NCBI RefSeq assembly: GCF_000018145.1
Contig: NC_009952.1
Location: 930,001 to 994,000, forward strand
Source: Dinoroseobacter shibae DFL 12 = DSM 16493
GTDB lineage: Bacteria; Pseudomonadota; Alphaproteobacteria; Rhodobacterales; Rhodobacteraceae
DNA length: 64,000 nucleotides
Reading direction: 5' to 3'
Shown here: piece by piece, positions 7,856 through 16,801 of the stretch
Layout: the number at the start of each line of letters is the position of its first letter
How positions within the stretch are numbered: position 1 is the stretch's first letter
The notes under the pieces: generated by a model
The model's input: the letters and a program-made list of their open reading frames with translations, nothing else
Told to the model about the DNA's origin: nothing
Databases searched by the model: none
Translations under genes and position numbers: made by a program

Positions 7856-9046
7856 ATGACCTTGTGTTCCTTGCTCCGCCCTCTGTATTTCATGCTCGCC
7901 CTCATGGTTCTGCCGACCGTTCCGCCTCTGTTTGCGCAGGAGCGTCCTGCCGCCGTGGTGACCGAGACCGTCGAGGAGCGCGCGCTTGCCGAGACGTTGC
8001 CGGTCTTCGGGCAGGTCGTGGCCTCGCGCGACAGTGCTGTGGCGTCCCGGACGGCCGGGATCGTGGACGAGGTCGCGGTGCTGGTGGGCGACCGGGTGGC
8101 CGAGGGGGCGACCCTTGCGGTGCTCGATACCGAGCTGGCGCAGATCGAGCTGGAGCAAGCGCTGGCCGACATCGCCGAGGCCCGGGCCGGGATCGCCGTG
8201 GCCGAAGCACAGCTCGGCCGCGCCGAGGATGCCCGTGACCGCGTGGAAGGGTTGCGCAACACCGCATCGTTCAGCTCGGCGCGGTTTGACGACGCCATGA
8301 GCGATCTGGCGGCGGCCACGGGAGAGCTGAACCAGGCCCGCGCGCGGCTTCTCAATGCCGAGGCCGCCGAGCAACGGGCGCGCTACACCCTGGACCGCGC
8401 GCGGATCACGGCCCCTTTCGCGGGGGTGGTCCTGTCGGTGGCGGCCGATCCCGGGCAGTTTATCTCGGTCGGAGATCCGATCGCGCGCATCATTGATATC
8501 AATGCGTTGGAGATCGAAGCTCAAGTTCCGTCTCAATTCGCGCCCGCCATTCCCCCGGGGGTGACCGTCAAGGGAGTGAGCGAGGCGGGGCAACAGCTCG
8601 ACCTGCAGATCCGCGCGATCCTGCCGACCGAGAGCGTCTCGACCCGGACACGGCCCGTGCGGTTGTCGGGGGACCTTGACGCGCTGGGTGCGACCCTGGC
8701 CGTGGGTCAGTCGATCACGCTGCAAGTGCCCGTGAGCGCGCCGCGCGCAGCCCTTGCCGTGCCGAAGGATGCGCTGGTGCAGGGCGCGCAGGGCTGGACC
8801 GTCTTCGTCGATGCCGATGGGATCGCCGAGCCGCGCCCGGTGCGCATCGGGGTGGCCATGGGTGACCGGTTCGAGGTGCTGAGCGGTCTTGCGGAGGGCG
8901 ATGCCGTGGTCGTTCGGGGCAATGAGCGCCTGCGCCCGGGCCAGGCCCTGCAGGCGGTGGACGGTGCGCCAGGCGGAGGAGCGCCCGAAGAGGGCGCGAG
9001 GACGCCCGACGACACCCAGTCGCGCGCCGCGCCGCAGAGCAATTGA
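7856..9046 (+). CDS. RND efflux periplasmic adaptor (HlyD/AcrA type)
   Basis: A 396-residue adaptor that links an inner-membrane RND pump to an outer-membrane channel. It has a signal peptide to about residue 28 ('PLFAQ'). A barrel-sandwich half follows ('VGDRVAEGATLAVLDTELAQ'), then a coiled-coil hairpin at about 95-175 rich in Glu/Ala/Arg, the second lipoyl half ('ITAPFAGVVLSVAADPGQF') and a beta-barrel/membrane-proximal part. There is no lipobox cysteine, so it is probably anchored otherwise or soluble. The pump gene follows after 10 bases. The C-terminal 30 residues are low-complexity Gly/Ala/Pro. Confidence 0.88.
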   Translation: MTLCSLLRPLYFMLALMVLPTVPPLFAQERPAAVVTETVEERALAETLPVFGQVVASRDSAVASRTAGIVDEVAVLVGDRVAEGATLAVLDTELAQIELEQALADIAEARAGIAVAEAQLGRAEDARDRVEGLRNTASFSSARFDDAMSDLAAATGELNQARARLLNAEAAEQRARYTLDRARITAPFAGVVLSVAADPGQFISVGDPIARIIDINALEIEAQVPSQFAPAIPPGVTVKGVSEAGQQLDLQIRAILPTESVSTRTRPVRLSGDLDALGATLAVGQSITLQVPVSAPRAALAVPKDALVQGAQGWTVFVDADGIAEPRPVRIGVAMGDRFEVLSGLAEGDAVVVRGNERLRPGQALQAVDGAPGGGAPEEGARTPDDTQSRAAPQSN

Positions 9047-9056
9047 GGGCCGCGCC

Positions 9057-12000
9057 ATGAACCCGATCCGTTTTTCCATCGAACGCCCCATCGCGGTGAT
9101 TGCGGCCGTGATCATGGCGATCCTCTTCGGGATCATCGCCCTGTCGCGCATCCCGATCCAGCTCGCGCCCGATGTGCGCAAACCCGTCGTGGTGATCGAG
9201 ACCAACTGGCCCGGTGCAGCCCCCGCCGAAGTCGAACGCGAGATCATCAACCCGCAGGAGGAAGCCCTGCGCGGGCTCGACGGGCTGGACATCATGACCT
9301 CGCGATCCCAGTCGGGATCTGGCGAGATCACCCTGGAATTCGCGCCGGGCACGGACATGAGCCAGACGCTGCTTCTGGTGTCGAACCGGCTGGACCGGGT
9401 GGGGGATTACCCCGCCGAGGCGAGCGAGCCGTCGCTGGACACCTCGGGCGACGATGACAGCCCGATCGCCTGGGTCATCGTCACCGATGCCGGCACGGCC
9501 CAGCGGCCCCTGCCGACCTATGGCGATTTCATGGAGGACGTGGTCAAGGACCGCATCGAGCGGATCGAGGGTGTCTCGGCGGTCAATGTGTTCGGCGGGG
9601 TCAGCCGCGAATTGCAGATCGTGGTGGACCCGCGGCGGCTGGCGCTGTTCGGGCTGACCGTGCCGGAGGTGGTAGCGCGGCTGCGGTCGGAGAACATCTC
9701 GCTCTCGGCCGGGGACGTGGAGGAAGGCAAGCGGCGCTATATCGTGCGGGCCGAGGGCGCGCTCGACACCGTGGAGGCGGTGGGCGGCGTGGTGCTGCGC
9801 TCCGAGGCGTCCTCGGGCACGCTCGGCCGGGTTCTGGTGCGCGATGTCGCCGAGGTCCAGTTCGACTATGGCGAGCCCACGGCGCGGTTGCGATTCAAGG
9901 GGGAATCCGGTCTGGCCTTCAATATCGTGCGGGATCGCGGGGCCAATGTGATCGAGACGATGGAAGAGGTGCGCCGGGTCCTGGGCGAGTTGCAGGAGGG
10001 GCCGGTTGCCGCCCAGGGCCTTTCCCTGGAGCAGGTCTATGACGAGACGATCTATATCGAGGGCGCGATCGCGCTGGTGACCCAGAACATCTGGATCGGG
10101 GGGGCGCTGGCGGCGCTGGTGCTGCTGATCTTTTTGCGCAGTCCGCGGGCGACCCTGGTGGTCAGCCTCGCGATCCCGGTTTCGATCGTGGCGACCTTCG
10201 TGGCCATGGCGGCCACGGGGCGGACGCTGAACGTGGTCAGCCTCGCGGGCATCGCCTTCGCGGTGGGGATGATCGTGGATGCGGCCATCGTGGTGCTGGA
10301 GAACATCTACAGGCTGCGCGAACAGGGCAAATCCCGCTCCGAGGCGGCCTATCTGGGCGCGCGCCAGGTCTGGGGCGCGATCCTGGTCTCGGCGCTGACC
10401 ACTGTGCTGGTCTTCGTGCCGATCCTCATCATGGAATTGGAGGCGGGGCAGCTTTTCCGCGACATCGCGGTGGCGATCTCGGTCTCGGTCCTGTTGTCGC
10501 TCGTGGTGGCGGTGACGGTGATCCCGGCGCTCGCCAAGCGGTTGTTGAAGGATGGCCAGCAGACGACGCTGCCGCTCTGGGGGATCGATCATTTCGCCCG
10601 CGGCTTCAAGGCGGCGGTGATGTGGTACGTGCGTATGACCGTGCGGTTCCGGGCGCTGGGCATCCTGATGGTCGGGCTGATCGGCGGGACGGCGGCGGTG
10701 GCGACGGTGGTGTTCCTGCCCCGGCTGGAATACCTGCCGGAGGGCAACCGCAACCTGGTCTTCGGGCTGATCATTCCACCGCCGGGCTACAACCTGGACA
10801 CGACCGAGACCATCGCCGAACGGATCGAGCGGGCGGCGCGCCCGATGTGGGAGGCCGCACCGGCGCTGGAGACGCCGGAGGGCACGCCCACGGTGGAGAA
10901 CTTCTTCTTCGTGGCGACGCCGGGGAACTCTTTCGTCGGCGCCACGGCGCTGGACGGGCCGCGGGTGGCGGAGTTGATCCCGCTCTTGTCCGGGCCGATC
11001 TTTGCCGAGCCGGGGACCTTCGGGTTCATGACCCAGCCGTCGCTCTTCGGGCGTGGCGTGGGCGGCGGGCGGACGATCGAGCTCAATGTCTCGGGCCAGG
11101 ACCTGGAGCAGATCCTCGGGGTGGCGGGGCGGGCCGCGGGGCTGGTGGCGGGGCTGCTGCCGCGCTCGGAGGGGCACCAGTTCCGGCCCATTCCGGGGCT
11201 GGAGCTGGGCGCGCCGGAGGTACGGCTGGTGCCGGATCGGCTGGCCCTGGCGGATGCGGGTCTGGATGCAGGCGCCTTGGCCGCGACGGTGGATGCCTAT
11301 AATGACGGGTTGCGCGTGGCCGAGATCACCGAGGGTGCGGACCGTCTGGACCTGGTTTTGAAGGGCGACACAAGCCTGTCGGCGGGATTCCGGACGCAGG
11401 ATGTGGGCTCCTACCCGGTGGTGACGCCCTCGGGGGATATCGTGCCGGTCTCGGCGCTTGCAGATGTGATCGTGACCGCGGGCCCGACGGAGATCCGGCA
11501 CCGCGACCGGCTGCGGACAGTGACCCTGGAGGTGCGCCCGTCCGACGCGCTGCCGCTGGAGGCGGCGGTGGAGCTGTTGCAGACCGAGGTGGTCGCGGTG
11601 CTGGAGGGCCAGGGCGTGCCGCCGGGCATTCGGCTCACCGTGTCGGGGACCGCCGACCAGTTGAGCCAGACCTGGGAGGCGATCCAGATCAACCTCGTGG
11701 TGGCGCTGGTCATCGTGTTCCTGGTGATGGCGATCCTGTTCGAGAGTTTCGTGCTGCCGCTGGTGATCCTGATCTCGGTGCCCGTGGCGGCCGCGGGCGG
11801 GGTCGGGGGGCTTGCGCTGCTCAATACGTTCCAGACGCAGCCGCTGGATATGCTGACGCTGCTCGGGTTCATCATCCTGGTGGGTATCGTGGTGAATAAT
11901 GCGATCCTGATCGTGCATCAGTCGCTTTATCACTTGCGTGAGGAGGGTATGTCGCCGGTCGATGCGATCGAGGAGGCGACGCGGAACCGGATCCGGCCGA

Positions 12001-12221
12001 TCTTCATGTCGACGCTGACGAGCATCATGGGGATGCTGCCGCTGGTGGTGTTCCCGGGCGAGGGGTCCGAGCTCTATCGCGGCCTGGGCGCGGTGGTGGT
12101 CGGAGGGTTGTCCATGTCGGCCTTCCTGACGCTGCTGACGGTGCCGCCCTTGTTGCGGCTCTGCCTTAAGGCGCCGTCCCCCGAGGAGGTGCCGGTGCTT
12201 CAGGCCCAGCCCGCGGAATAG
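9057..12221 (+). CDS. RND family efflux pump, inner-membrane permease
   Basis: A 1054-residue pump of the AcrB/HAE superfamily: helix 1 at 10-30, a large periplasmic loop, six helices at about 335-540, a second loop and six C-terminal helices at about 870-1035. N-terminal 'MNPIRFSIERPIAVIA' and the proline-rich 'SRIPIQLAPDVRKP' porter entry are typical. The transmembrane-4 proton-relay motif reads 'GMIVDAAIVVLENI', with only one of the usual two aspartates. The ATG at 9057 lies 10 bases after the adaptor stop; a longer in-frame extension overlaps the adaptor and was rejected. Substrate unknown; no outer-membrane TolC-like partner is in the window. Confidence 0.9.
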   Translation: MNPIRFSIERPIAVIAAVIMAILFGIIALSRIPIQLAPDVRKPVVVIETNWPGAAPAEVEREIINPQEEALRGLDGLDIMTSRSQSGSGEITLEFAPGTDMSQTLLLVSNRLDRVGDYPAEASEPSLDTSGDDDSPIAWVIVTDAGTAQRPLPTYGDFMEDVVKDRIERIEGVSAVNVFGGVSRELQIVVDPRRLALFGLTVPEVVARLRSENISLSAGDVEEGKRRYIVRAEGALDTVEAVGGVVLRSEASSGTLGRVLVRDVAEVQFDYGEPTARLRFKGESGLAFNIVRDRGANVIETMEEVRRVLGELQEGPVAAQGLSLEQVYDETIYIEGAIALVTQNIWIGGALAALVLLIFLRSPRATLVVSLAIPVSIVATFVAMAATGRTLNVVSLAGIAFAVGMIVDAAIVVLENIYRLREQGKSRSEAAYLGARQVWGAILVSALTTVLVFVPILIMELEAGQLFRDIAVAISVSVLLSLVVAVTVIPALAKRLLKDGQQTTLPLWGIDHFARGFKAAVMWYVRMTVRFRALGILMVGLIGGTAAVATVVFLPRLEYLPEGNRNLVFGLIIPPPGYNLDTTETIAERIERAARPMWEAAPALETPEGTPTVENFFFVATPGNSFVGATALDGPRVAELIPLLSGPIFAEPGTFGFMTQPSLFGRGVGGGRTIELNVSGQDLEQILGVAGRAAGLVAGLLPRSEGHQFRPIPGLELGAPEVRLVPDRLALADAGLDAGALAATVDAYNDGLRVAEITEGADRLDLVLKGDTSLSAGFRTQDVGSYPVVTPSGDIVPVSALADVIVTAGPTEIRHRDRLRTVTLEVRPSDALPLEAAVELLQTEVVAVLEGQGVPPGIRLTVSGTADQLSQTWEAIQINLVVALVIVFLVMAILFESFVLPLVILISVPVAAAGGVGGLALLNTFQTQPLDMLTLLGFIILVGIVVNNAILIVHQSLYHLREEGMSPVDAIEEATRNRIRPIFMSTLTSIMGMLPLVVFPGEGSELYRGLGAVVVGGLSMSAFLTLLTVPPLLRLCLKAPSPEEVPVLQAQPAE

Positions 12222-12261
12222 ACGGAGAGGGCGGCGGGGGCGCTGCTCCCGGCGCTGCGCG

Positions 12262-12305
12262 CCACCCCCCCCCCGGAGTATCTTTGCAAAGATGAAGGAG
12301 GGGGG
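12262..12305. repeat. Palindromic intergenic element
   Basis: A perfect 14-base palindrome, ATCTTTGCAAAGAT, lies at 12280-12293. It is flanked by CCCCCCCCGGAGT on the left and GAAGGAGGGGGGC on the right, so the C and G runs extend the pairing into an imperfect stem of about 40 bases. It lies between two convergent genes (RND pump and AEC transporter), where it could terminate transcription from both sides, although there is no clear T run. The core resembles a dispersed intergenic element I recall from Rhodobacteraceae genomes; copy number cannot be judged here. Confidence 0.6.
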
Positions 12306-12410
12306 CACAAGGCACGCGTTCGGGGTCATCGCGGGCCGTCAAGGTTAGTGGGGAACGGTCTGGTTTGGGCGACCGGTGGTGGTGCCGATTCCCGTGGGCC
12401 TGCATCCTTC

Positions 12411-12439
12411 GGTGCGGTGCGGTGCAGTGCGGTGCGGTG
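12411..12439. repeat. GGTGC pentanucleotide tandem repeat
   Basis: Six consecutive five-base units (GGTGC, GGTGC, GGTGC, AGTGC, GGTGC, GGTGG), one with a single change in its first base and one in its last, in the gap between the RND pump and the AEC transporter. No gene covers it. The remainder of the 12222-12471 gap holds only the palindromic element and GC-rich sequence. Confidence 0.7.
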
Positions 12440-12471
12440 GGAGGAGGGAAACGGCGGCTCGAGCGCGGATG

Positions 12472-13404
12472 TCAGGGCAGGACGCTGAGCCAGAAGGCGG
12501 CGAGCAGGATCGAGAGCGCCGTGCCGGCCAGAACGGCGGTCGCAACCACCCGTTTCGCCACCCCGTACATGTTGGCGAAGATATAGGTGTTCACCCCCGG
12601 GGCCATGGCCGCGGTCAGGGCGGCGGCGCGGATCATCGGATCGTCCAGTCCGAACACGAGGCGGCTCATGGCCCAGGCCACCAGCGGGTGCAGCATCAGT
12701 GAGACCAGGCAGACGAAGGCCACCTCGCGCAGGTTGCCTTCGGGTTTATAGCGAAAGAGCACCCCGCCCAGCCCGAAAAGTGCCGCCGGGATGCCCGCGC
12801 GGGCGATCATCTCGATCGCCTCGATGGCCACGGCGGGGGGCATCAGGCCGCTGAGATTGACCGCGAAGCCGAGCGCGATGCCGATCATCAGGGCGTTCTG
12901 GCTCATGGTCTTGAGGATCGCGCCCACGGTGACGAACACGTTTTTCGACGAGGCGCGCACGATCTCCATCGTGGTGATCCCCACGAGATATCCGAACGGC
13001 GCGTGGATCGCGATGATGGCATAGAGCGGCTCCAGCGCGGGCAGGCCGTGGGCGCGTTCGAGGATCGGGATGCCGAGCAGGACCGTGTTGGCGAACATGC
13101 AGCAAAAGCCGATGGCGACCGCATCCTGCATTGGGCGCGCGAAGAGAAAGCGCGCGCCGAGGATGCCGGTGGCGAAACTGGCGAGCGAGCCGCTGTAATA
13201 GCTGGTCAGAAGGCGCCAGTCGAAGACCGCATCGAGATCGAGCGTGGAGATCGCCAAGAACAGCAGACAGGGGATGGCGAAATTCTGGGTGAAGCGCATG
13301 AGCGCCTCGACATTCTCGTCGGAGAACACCTTGGCCCAGACCGCGCCGTAGCCCGCCGCAAGCACAAGGAAGATGGGCAGCGTGACTTCGAGAAGGATGG
13401 TCAA
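12472..13404 (-). CDS. AEC-family (auxin efflux carrier-like) transporter
   Basis: A 310-residue membrane protein with about ten hydrophobic helices in two inverted halves of five. 'RFTQNFAIPCLLFLAIS' and 'FANTVLLGIPI' in the first half, and the helix break 'APGVNTYIFANMYG' in the second, are characteristic of the AEC/BASS-like fold. Bacterial members export or import small organic acids; the substrate is unknown. The first codon read is TTG at 13404, overlapping the stop of the upstream MBL hydrolase as TTGA. No ATG or GTG lies close by that would keep the first helix, so TTG is the best start. Confidence 0.82.
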   Translation of the reverse strand: MTILLEVTLPIFLVLAAGYGAVWAKVFSDENVEALMRFTQNFAIPCLLFLAISTLDLDAVFDWRLLTSYYSGSLASFATGILGARFLFARPMQDAVAIGFCCMFANTVLLGIPILERAHGLPALEPLYAIIAIHAPFGYLVGITTMEIVRASSKNVFVTVGAILKTMSQNALMIGIALGFAVNLSGLMPPAVAIEAIEMIARAGIPAALFGLGGVLFRYKPEGNLREVAFVCLVSLMLHPLVAWAMSRLVFGLDDPMIRAAALTAAMAPGVNTYIFANMYGVAKRVVATAVLAGTALSILLAAFWLSVLP

Positions 13405-14207
13405 GACGCGGGCACCGGCCGGTGCAGCACCATCCCGTCATAGGCCGGGCTGACATGGGCAGGGGTTTCAGCCGCCACCGTCGCGTAGTCCAGATCGATA
13501 TGCATGTTGGTCAGGATCGCCTGGCGCGGGGCGAACTCGGCGATCCATTCCAGCGCCTGGTCTAGATGGGCGTGGGTCGGGTGCGGTGTCCGGCGCAATG
13601 CGTCGAGGATGAGCGTGTCGAGCCCGGTCAGGGCCGCGCGGCTTTCGGGCAGGAGCTTGGCCACATCCGGCAGGTAGGCCAGATCCCCGATGCGGAAGCC
13701 GAGGCTGTCGATGCTGCCATGGTTGACCTTGAACGGGCAAAGCGTGACCGGGCCGCCCGGTCCGTCGATGGTCACCGGGCCGTCGATCGTGTGCATCTCG
13801 AGGATCGGGGGATAGGGGCTGCCTTCGGGTTGGACGAAGGCATAGCCGAAGCGGGAGAACAGGCTGTCCTGGGTCGGCCCGTCGGCCCAGACCCGCAGGC
13901 GCGCGCGCATGTTGAACACGATCATCCGCAGATCGTCGAGCCCGTGGGTATGGTCCGCGTGGGAGTGGGTGTAGACCACCCCGTCGAGCCGCCCGATCCC
14001 CGCGTCCAGCAGTTGTGCGCGCATGTCCGGCGAAGTGTCGATCAGGACGGTGGTGGTCCCCTCCGGACCGTCCCGTTCGACCAGCAGCGAGCAGCGCCGA
14101 CGCCGGTTGCGCGGGTTTTCGGGGTCGCAATCGCCCCAGTGCCCGCCGAGCCGCGGCACGCCGCCGGACGAGCCGCAGCCGAGGATGGTGAAGCGCAGTC
14201 CCGTCAT
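13401..14207 (-). CDS. MBL-fold metallohydrolase, PhnP-like
   Basis: A 268-residue metallo-beta-lactamase-fold phosphodiesterase-like protein. The N-terminus 'FTILGCGSSGGVPRLGGHWGDCDP' (seen in parts) and 'NRRRRCSLLVE' are typical of the PhnP/cyclic-phosphodiesterase group. The metal motif is 'THSHADHTHGLDDLR' (HxHxDH), with further ligands at 'VNHGSIDS', 'LPDVAKL', 'LILDALR' and 'THAHLDQA'. It follows tatD with an ATGA overlap. The tatD-MBL pairing is common in alphaproteobacteria; the physiological substrate is not known. Confidence 0.88.
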   Translation of the reverse strand: MTGLRFTILGCGSSGGVPRLGGHWGDCDPENPRNRRRRCSLLVERDGPEGTTTVLIDTSPDMRAQLLDAGIGRLDGVVYTHSHADHTHGLDDLRMIVFNMRARLRVWADGPTQDSLFSRFGYAFVQPEGSPYPPILEMHTIDGPVTIDGPGGPVTLCPFKVNHGSIDSLGFRIGDLAYLPDVAKLLPESRAALTGLDTLILDALRRTPHPTHAHLDQALEWIAEFAPRQAILTNMHIDLDYATVAAETPAHVSPAYDGMVLHRPVPAS

Positions 14208-15013
14208 GCCACGGGCGCGGGCTGCCATGCGGCGGCCTTGGCAAAGAGCCGGTCGAAATTCGCGGTGGTCTGCGCGGCGAAGGCCTCGACCGTCATGTCG
14301 TAGATCGCGGCCCCGGCGGCGGCGGTATGGGCGACAAAAGCAGGCTCGTTGCGCTTGCCGCGATAGGGGGGCGGGGCGAGGTAGGGCGCGTCGGTCTCCA
14401 CCAGGATCCGGTCCACCGGGGCGGCGGCGAAGATCGCGCGAAGGGCGTCGGATTTCTTGAAGGCGATGATGCCGGACATGGACAGGTAGAAACCCAGATC
14501 GAGCGCGGCCTCGGCCAGTGCCGCGCCGGAGGAGAAGCAGTGCATCACACAGGTATAGGCGCCCGCGCGGTATTCCTCGGTCAGGATCCGGGCCATGTCG
14601 TCGTCGGCGTCGCGGGCGTGGATGATCAGGGGCAGGCCGGTCCGGCGCGCGGCCTCGATATGGATGCGCAGGCTCTCTTGCTGTCGTGCGGCACTTTCGG
14701 CGGTGTAATGATAGTCGAGCCCGGTCTCGCCGATGCCCACGCATTTGGGGTGGGCCGCGACCGCGCAAAGCTCGTAGACCGACACCAGGGGCTCGTCGGC
14801 GGCGCTCATCGGGTGGGTGCCTGTGGCGAAGAACACCGGGTCGTGGGCCTCGGCGATGGCCTGGACGCCGGGCAGGGCGCGCAGCTTGGTGCAGATCGTG
14901 ACCATGCGTGCCACGCCGGCAGCCTGCGCCCGCGCGACCGTCTCGGGCAGCGTCTCGGCGAAGTCCGGGAAGTCCAGGTGGCAATGGCTGTCGACGAGGT
15001 GGATAGGGGGCAT
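14204..15013 (-). CDS. tatD: TatD-family metal-dependent hydrolase
   Basis: A 269-residue TIM-barrel deoxyribonuclease-like hydrolase. Metal-binding residues are visible in 'VDSHCHLDFPDF', 'GETGLDYHY', 'PLIIHARDADDD', 'VMHCFSS' and 'LVETDAPYLAP'. The start at 15013 places 'MPPIHLVDSHCH' at the N-terminus; the longer open frame upstream overlaps holB's end and lacks a motif. TatD proteins act as 3'-5' exonucleases in DNA and RNA quality control. Located directly downstream of holB, as in many proteobacteria. Confidence 0.93.
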   Translation of the reverse strand: MPPIHLVDSHCHLDFPDFAETLPETVARAQAAGVARMVTICTKLRALPGVQAIAEAHDPVFFATGTHPMSAADEPLVSVYELCAVAAHPKCVGIGETGLDYHYTAESAARQQESLRIHIEAARRTGLPLIIHARDADDDMARILTEEYRAGAYTCVMHCFSSGAALAEAALDLGFYLSMSGIIAFKKSDALRAIFAAAPVDRILVETDAPYLAPPPYRGKRNEPAFVAHTAAAGAAIYDMTVEAFAAQTTANFDRLFAKAAAWQPAPVA

Positions 15014-15035
15014 GGAGCGCCTGAGCGAGAGGTTT

Positions 15036-16181
15036 TCAGGCAGTCCCCTGAGCCGAGGCCACCTCTTGAAGTCCGTGGAACATATCGAGCAGAAGGGCTG
15101 TAGGGTCAAGGTTTACGGCACGCCCGGCCCGGGCTTTTGCCAGCAATGTGGCCTGGGCCGTGGCCCAGCCGCGCGCGGCCTGGGCGGTGGGCGCCAGACG
15201 TTGGAGCAAGGCGGCCTCCTGCGGGCTGGCGCCGGTCGGGGGATGGCCGGTAGCCCCCGTGCGGGCCAGCCGGAAGAGGAAGGTTTCGGTCAACATCAAG
15301 AGCAGATCGAAGCGCGCCTCCGCACCGCGGGCGGCGGCACTTTCGGCCAGTTTGAGCGTCGCGGGCCGGTCGAGACGGGGCAGTCCGTCCATCAGGCCCA
15401 GCAGGCTGCCATAGGCCTCCGGCCCGCCCGCGTCGCGCAGGGTGATGGCCTGCCCGACGGAGCCTTCGGCCAGCGCGTTGAGGCTGGCAAGCTCCGCGTC
15501 GGGCAGGGGTGCGCCGAGCGCCTGGGCGAGGGCGTCGCCAAGATCGGGTTCCGACAGAGGGCCCATCCGCAGGGTGCGGCAGCGGCTGCGGATCGTCGGC
15601 AGCAGTTTCGAAGGCGCGTGGCAGACCAGCAGGATCACCGTGTCGACGGGGGGTTCTTCGAGAACCTTCAGCAGGGCGTTGGCGGCGCTCGCGTTCATCT
15701 CGTCGGCGGCATCGACGATCACCACGCGCCGCCCGCCATCCACCGCGGACATGGTAAAGAATCCCTTCAGCCCGCGGGCGGCATCCACGGGGATGTCCTG
15801 CTTGAAACGGCTGGTCTTTTCGTCATAGGGGCGGCGCAGCAGGTAGAGCCGGGGGTCCGACAGGGCGGCGATGCGCCGTGCGACCGGGTGGTCGGGGTCG
15901 ATGTCGAGGCTGGTGGCGGCCGCGGGCGCGTCGCCGAACAGGCTTGGCCCCGGGTCGGAAGCCGGCGTGGCCAGCAGGAAACGCGCCGCGCGCCAGGCAA
16001 AGCTCGCCTTGCCGATCCCCTTGGGGCCGGTCAGCAGCCAGGCGTGGTGCAGCCGGTCGGAGGCCACGGCATCGAGCAGATCCGCCTCCGCCGCGCCATG
16101 GCCGAACACCCGGGTCGCAAACCGCGGGTGGGGTGCGCCGGGCAGGGCGTCGGCCTCGGGAAGCGGGGCGTCGTCCCTCAT
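15036..16181 (-). CDS. holB: DNA polymerase III delta' subunit
   Basis: A 381-residue clamp-loader subunit. Motifs: 'FGHGAAEADLLDAVASDRLHHAWL' (seen in parts), P-loop 'TGPKGIGKASFAWRAA' near residue 50, and 'VVIVDAADEMNASAANALLKVLEEPP' in two halves (the SRC/sensor region is 'TIRSRCRTLRM'). Lysine in the P-loop is kept, so the nucleotide site may be functional although delta' of E. coli is not an ATPase. The ATG at 16181 overlaps the tmk stop (ATGA). The long open extension upstream is the opposite reading of tmk and is not coding. Confidence 0.92.
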   Translation of the reverse strand: MRDDAPLPEADALPGAPHPRFATRVFGHGAAEADLLDAVASDRLHHAWLLTGPKGIGKASFAWRAARFLLATPASDPGPSLFGDAPAAATSLDIDPDHPVARRIAALSDPRLYLLRRPYDEKTSRFKQDIPVDAARGLKGFFTMSAVDGGRRVVIVDAADEMNASAANALLKVLEEPPVDTVILLVCHAPSKLLPTIRSRCRTLRMGPLSEPDLGDALAQALGAPLPDAELASLNALAEGSVGQAITLRDAGGPEAYGSLLGLMDGLPRLDRPATLKLAESAAARGAEARFDLLLMLTETFLFRLARTGATGHPPTGASPQEAALLQRLAPTAQAARGWATAQATLLAKARAGRAVNLDPTALLLDMFHGLQEVASAQGTA

Positions 16182-16801
16182 GCGGCAACGGTCAGGTGGG
16201 CGATGACGTCCGCGGCCACCTCGGCCTCGGGGCGGTTGCCGTCGATCACCACGCAGCGGTCCGGATTGGCGCGTGCCAGATCGAGAAAGCCCGCGCGTAG
16301 GGCGGTCTGGAAGGGCAGGCCGAATTCCTCGAAGCGGTCCTCGCCGGAGGCACGGGCGAGACCGCGCGTCAGCGCCAGTTCGGGCGGCATGTCGATGACG
16401 AAGGTCAGGTCCGGCTCGCGCCCGATCATCAGGCTGTGCAACTGGTCGACCAGCGCGCGCAAGTCCCCTCGGGTCGCGCCCTGGTAGACCCGGGTGCTGT
16501 CGGCGAAGCGGTCGGTGATCACGTCGCGCCCCTCGGCCAGGGCGGGTTGGATCAGCCGCTCCAGGTGGTCGCGCCGGGCAGCGGTGAAGAGCAGAAGCTC
16601 GGTTTCCGGCGACCAGCGGTCCGGGTCGCCTTCGACCAGCAGGCGGCGGATGTCCTCGGCGCCGGGGGAGCCGCCGGGTTCTCGGGTCAGGAGCGGGTCG
16701 CGCCCCGTGTCGCGCAGATGCTCGGCCAGGCGCCGGGCCTGGGTCGACTTGCCGCTGCCGTCGATCCCCTCGAAACTGATGAGGCGGCCGGGTTGCGTCA
16801 T
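16178..16801 (-). CDS. tmk: Thymidylate kinase
   Basis: A 207-residue kinase making dTDP from dTMP. It has the P-loop 'FEGIDGSGKSTQARRL' at 9-24, 'LTREPGGSPGAEDIR' (the DRX-equivalent Arg/Glu region), 'DVITDRFADSTRVYQG' and the lid region with 'LARASGEDRFEEFG'. The start codon shares a base with the dacA stop (TGATG), and the end overlaps holB. The dacA-tmk-holB order is common in this bacterial group. Confidence 0.95.
   Translation of the reverse strand: MTQPGRLISFEGIDGSGKSTQARRLAEHLRDTGRDPLLTREPGGSPGAEDIRRLLVEGDPDRWSPETELLLFTAARRDHLERLIQPALAEGRDVITDRFADSTRVYQGATRGDLRALVDQLHSLMIGREPDLTFVIDMPPELALTRGLARASGEDRFEEFGLPFQTALRAGFLDLARANPDRCVVIDGNRPEAEVAADVIAHLTVAA

Noticed and set aside
8715-12329. 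A 1204-codon open frame antisense to the RND pump
   Set aside because: It lies opposite a clear RND permease, is dominated by His/Arg/Gln/Asp, and has no domain; it is a product of third-position GC bias.
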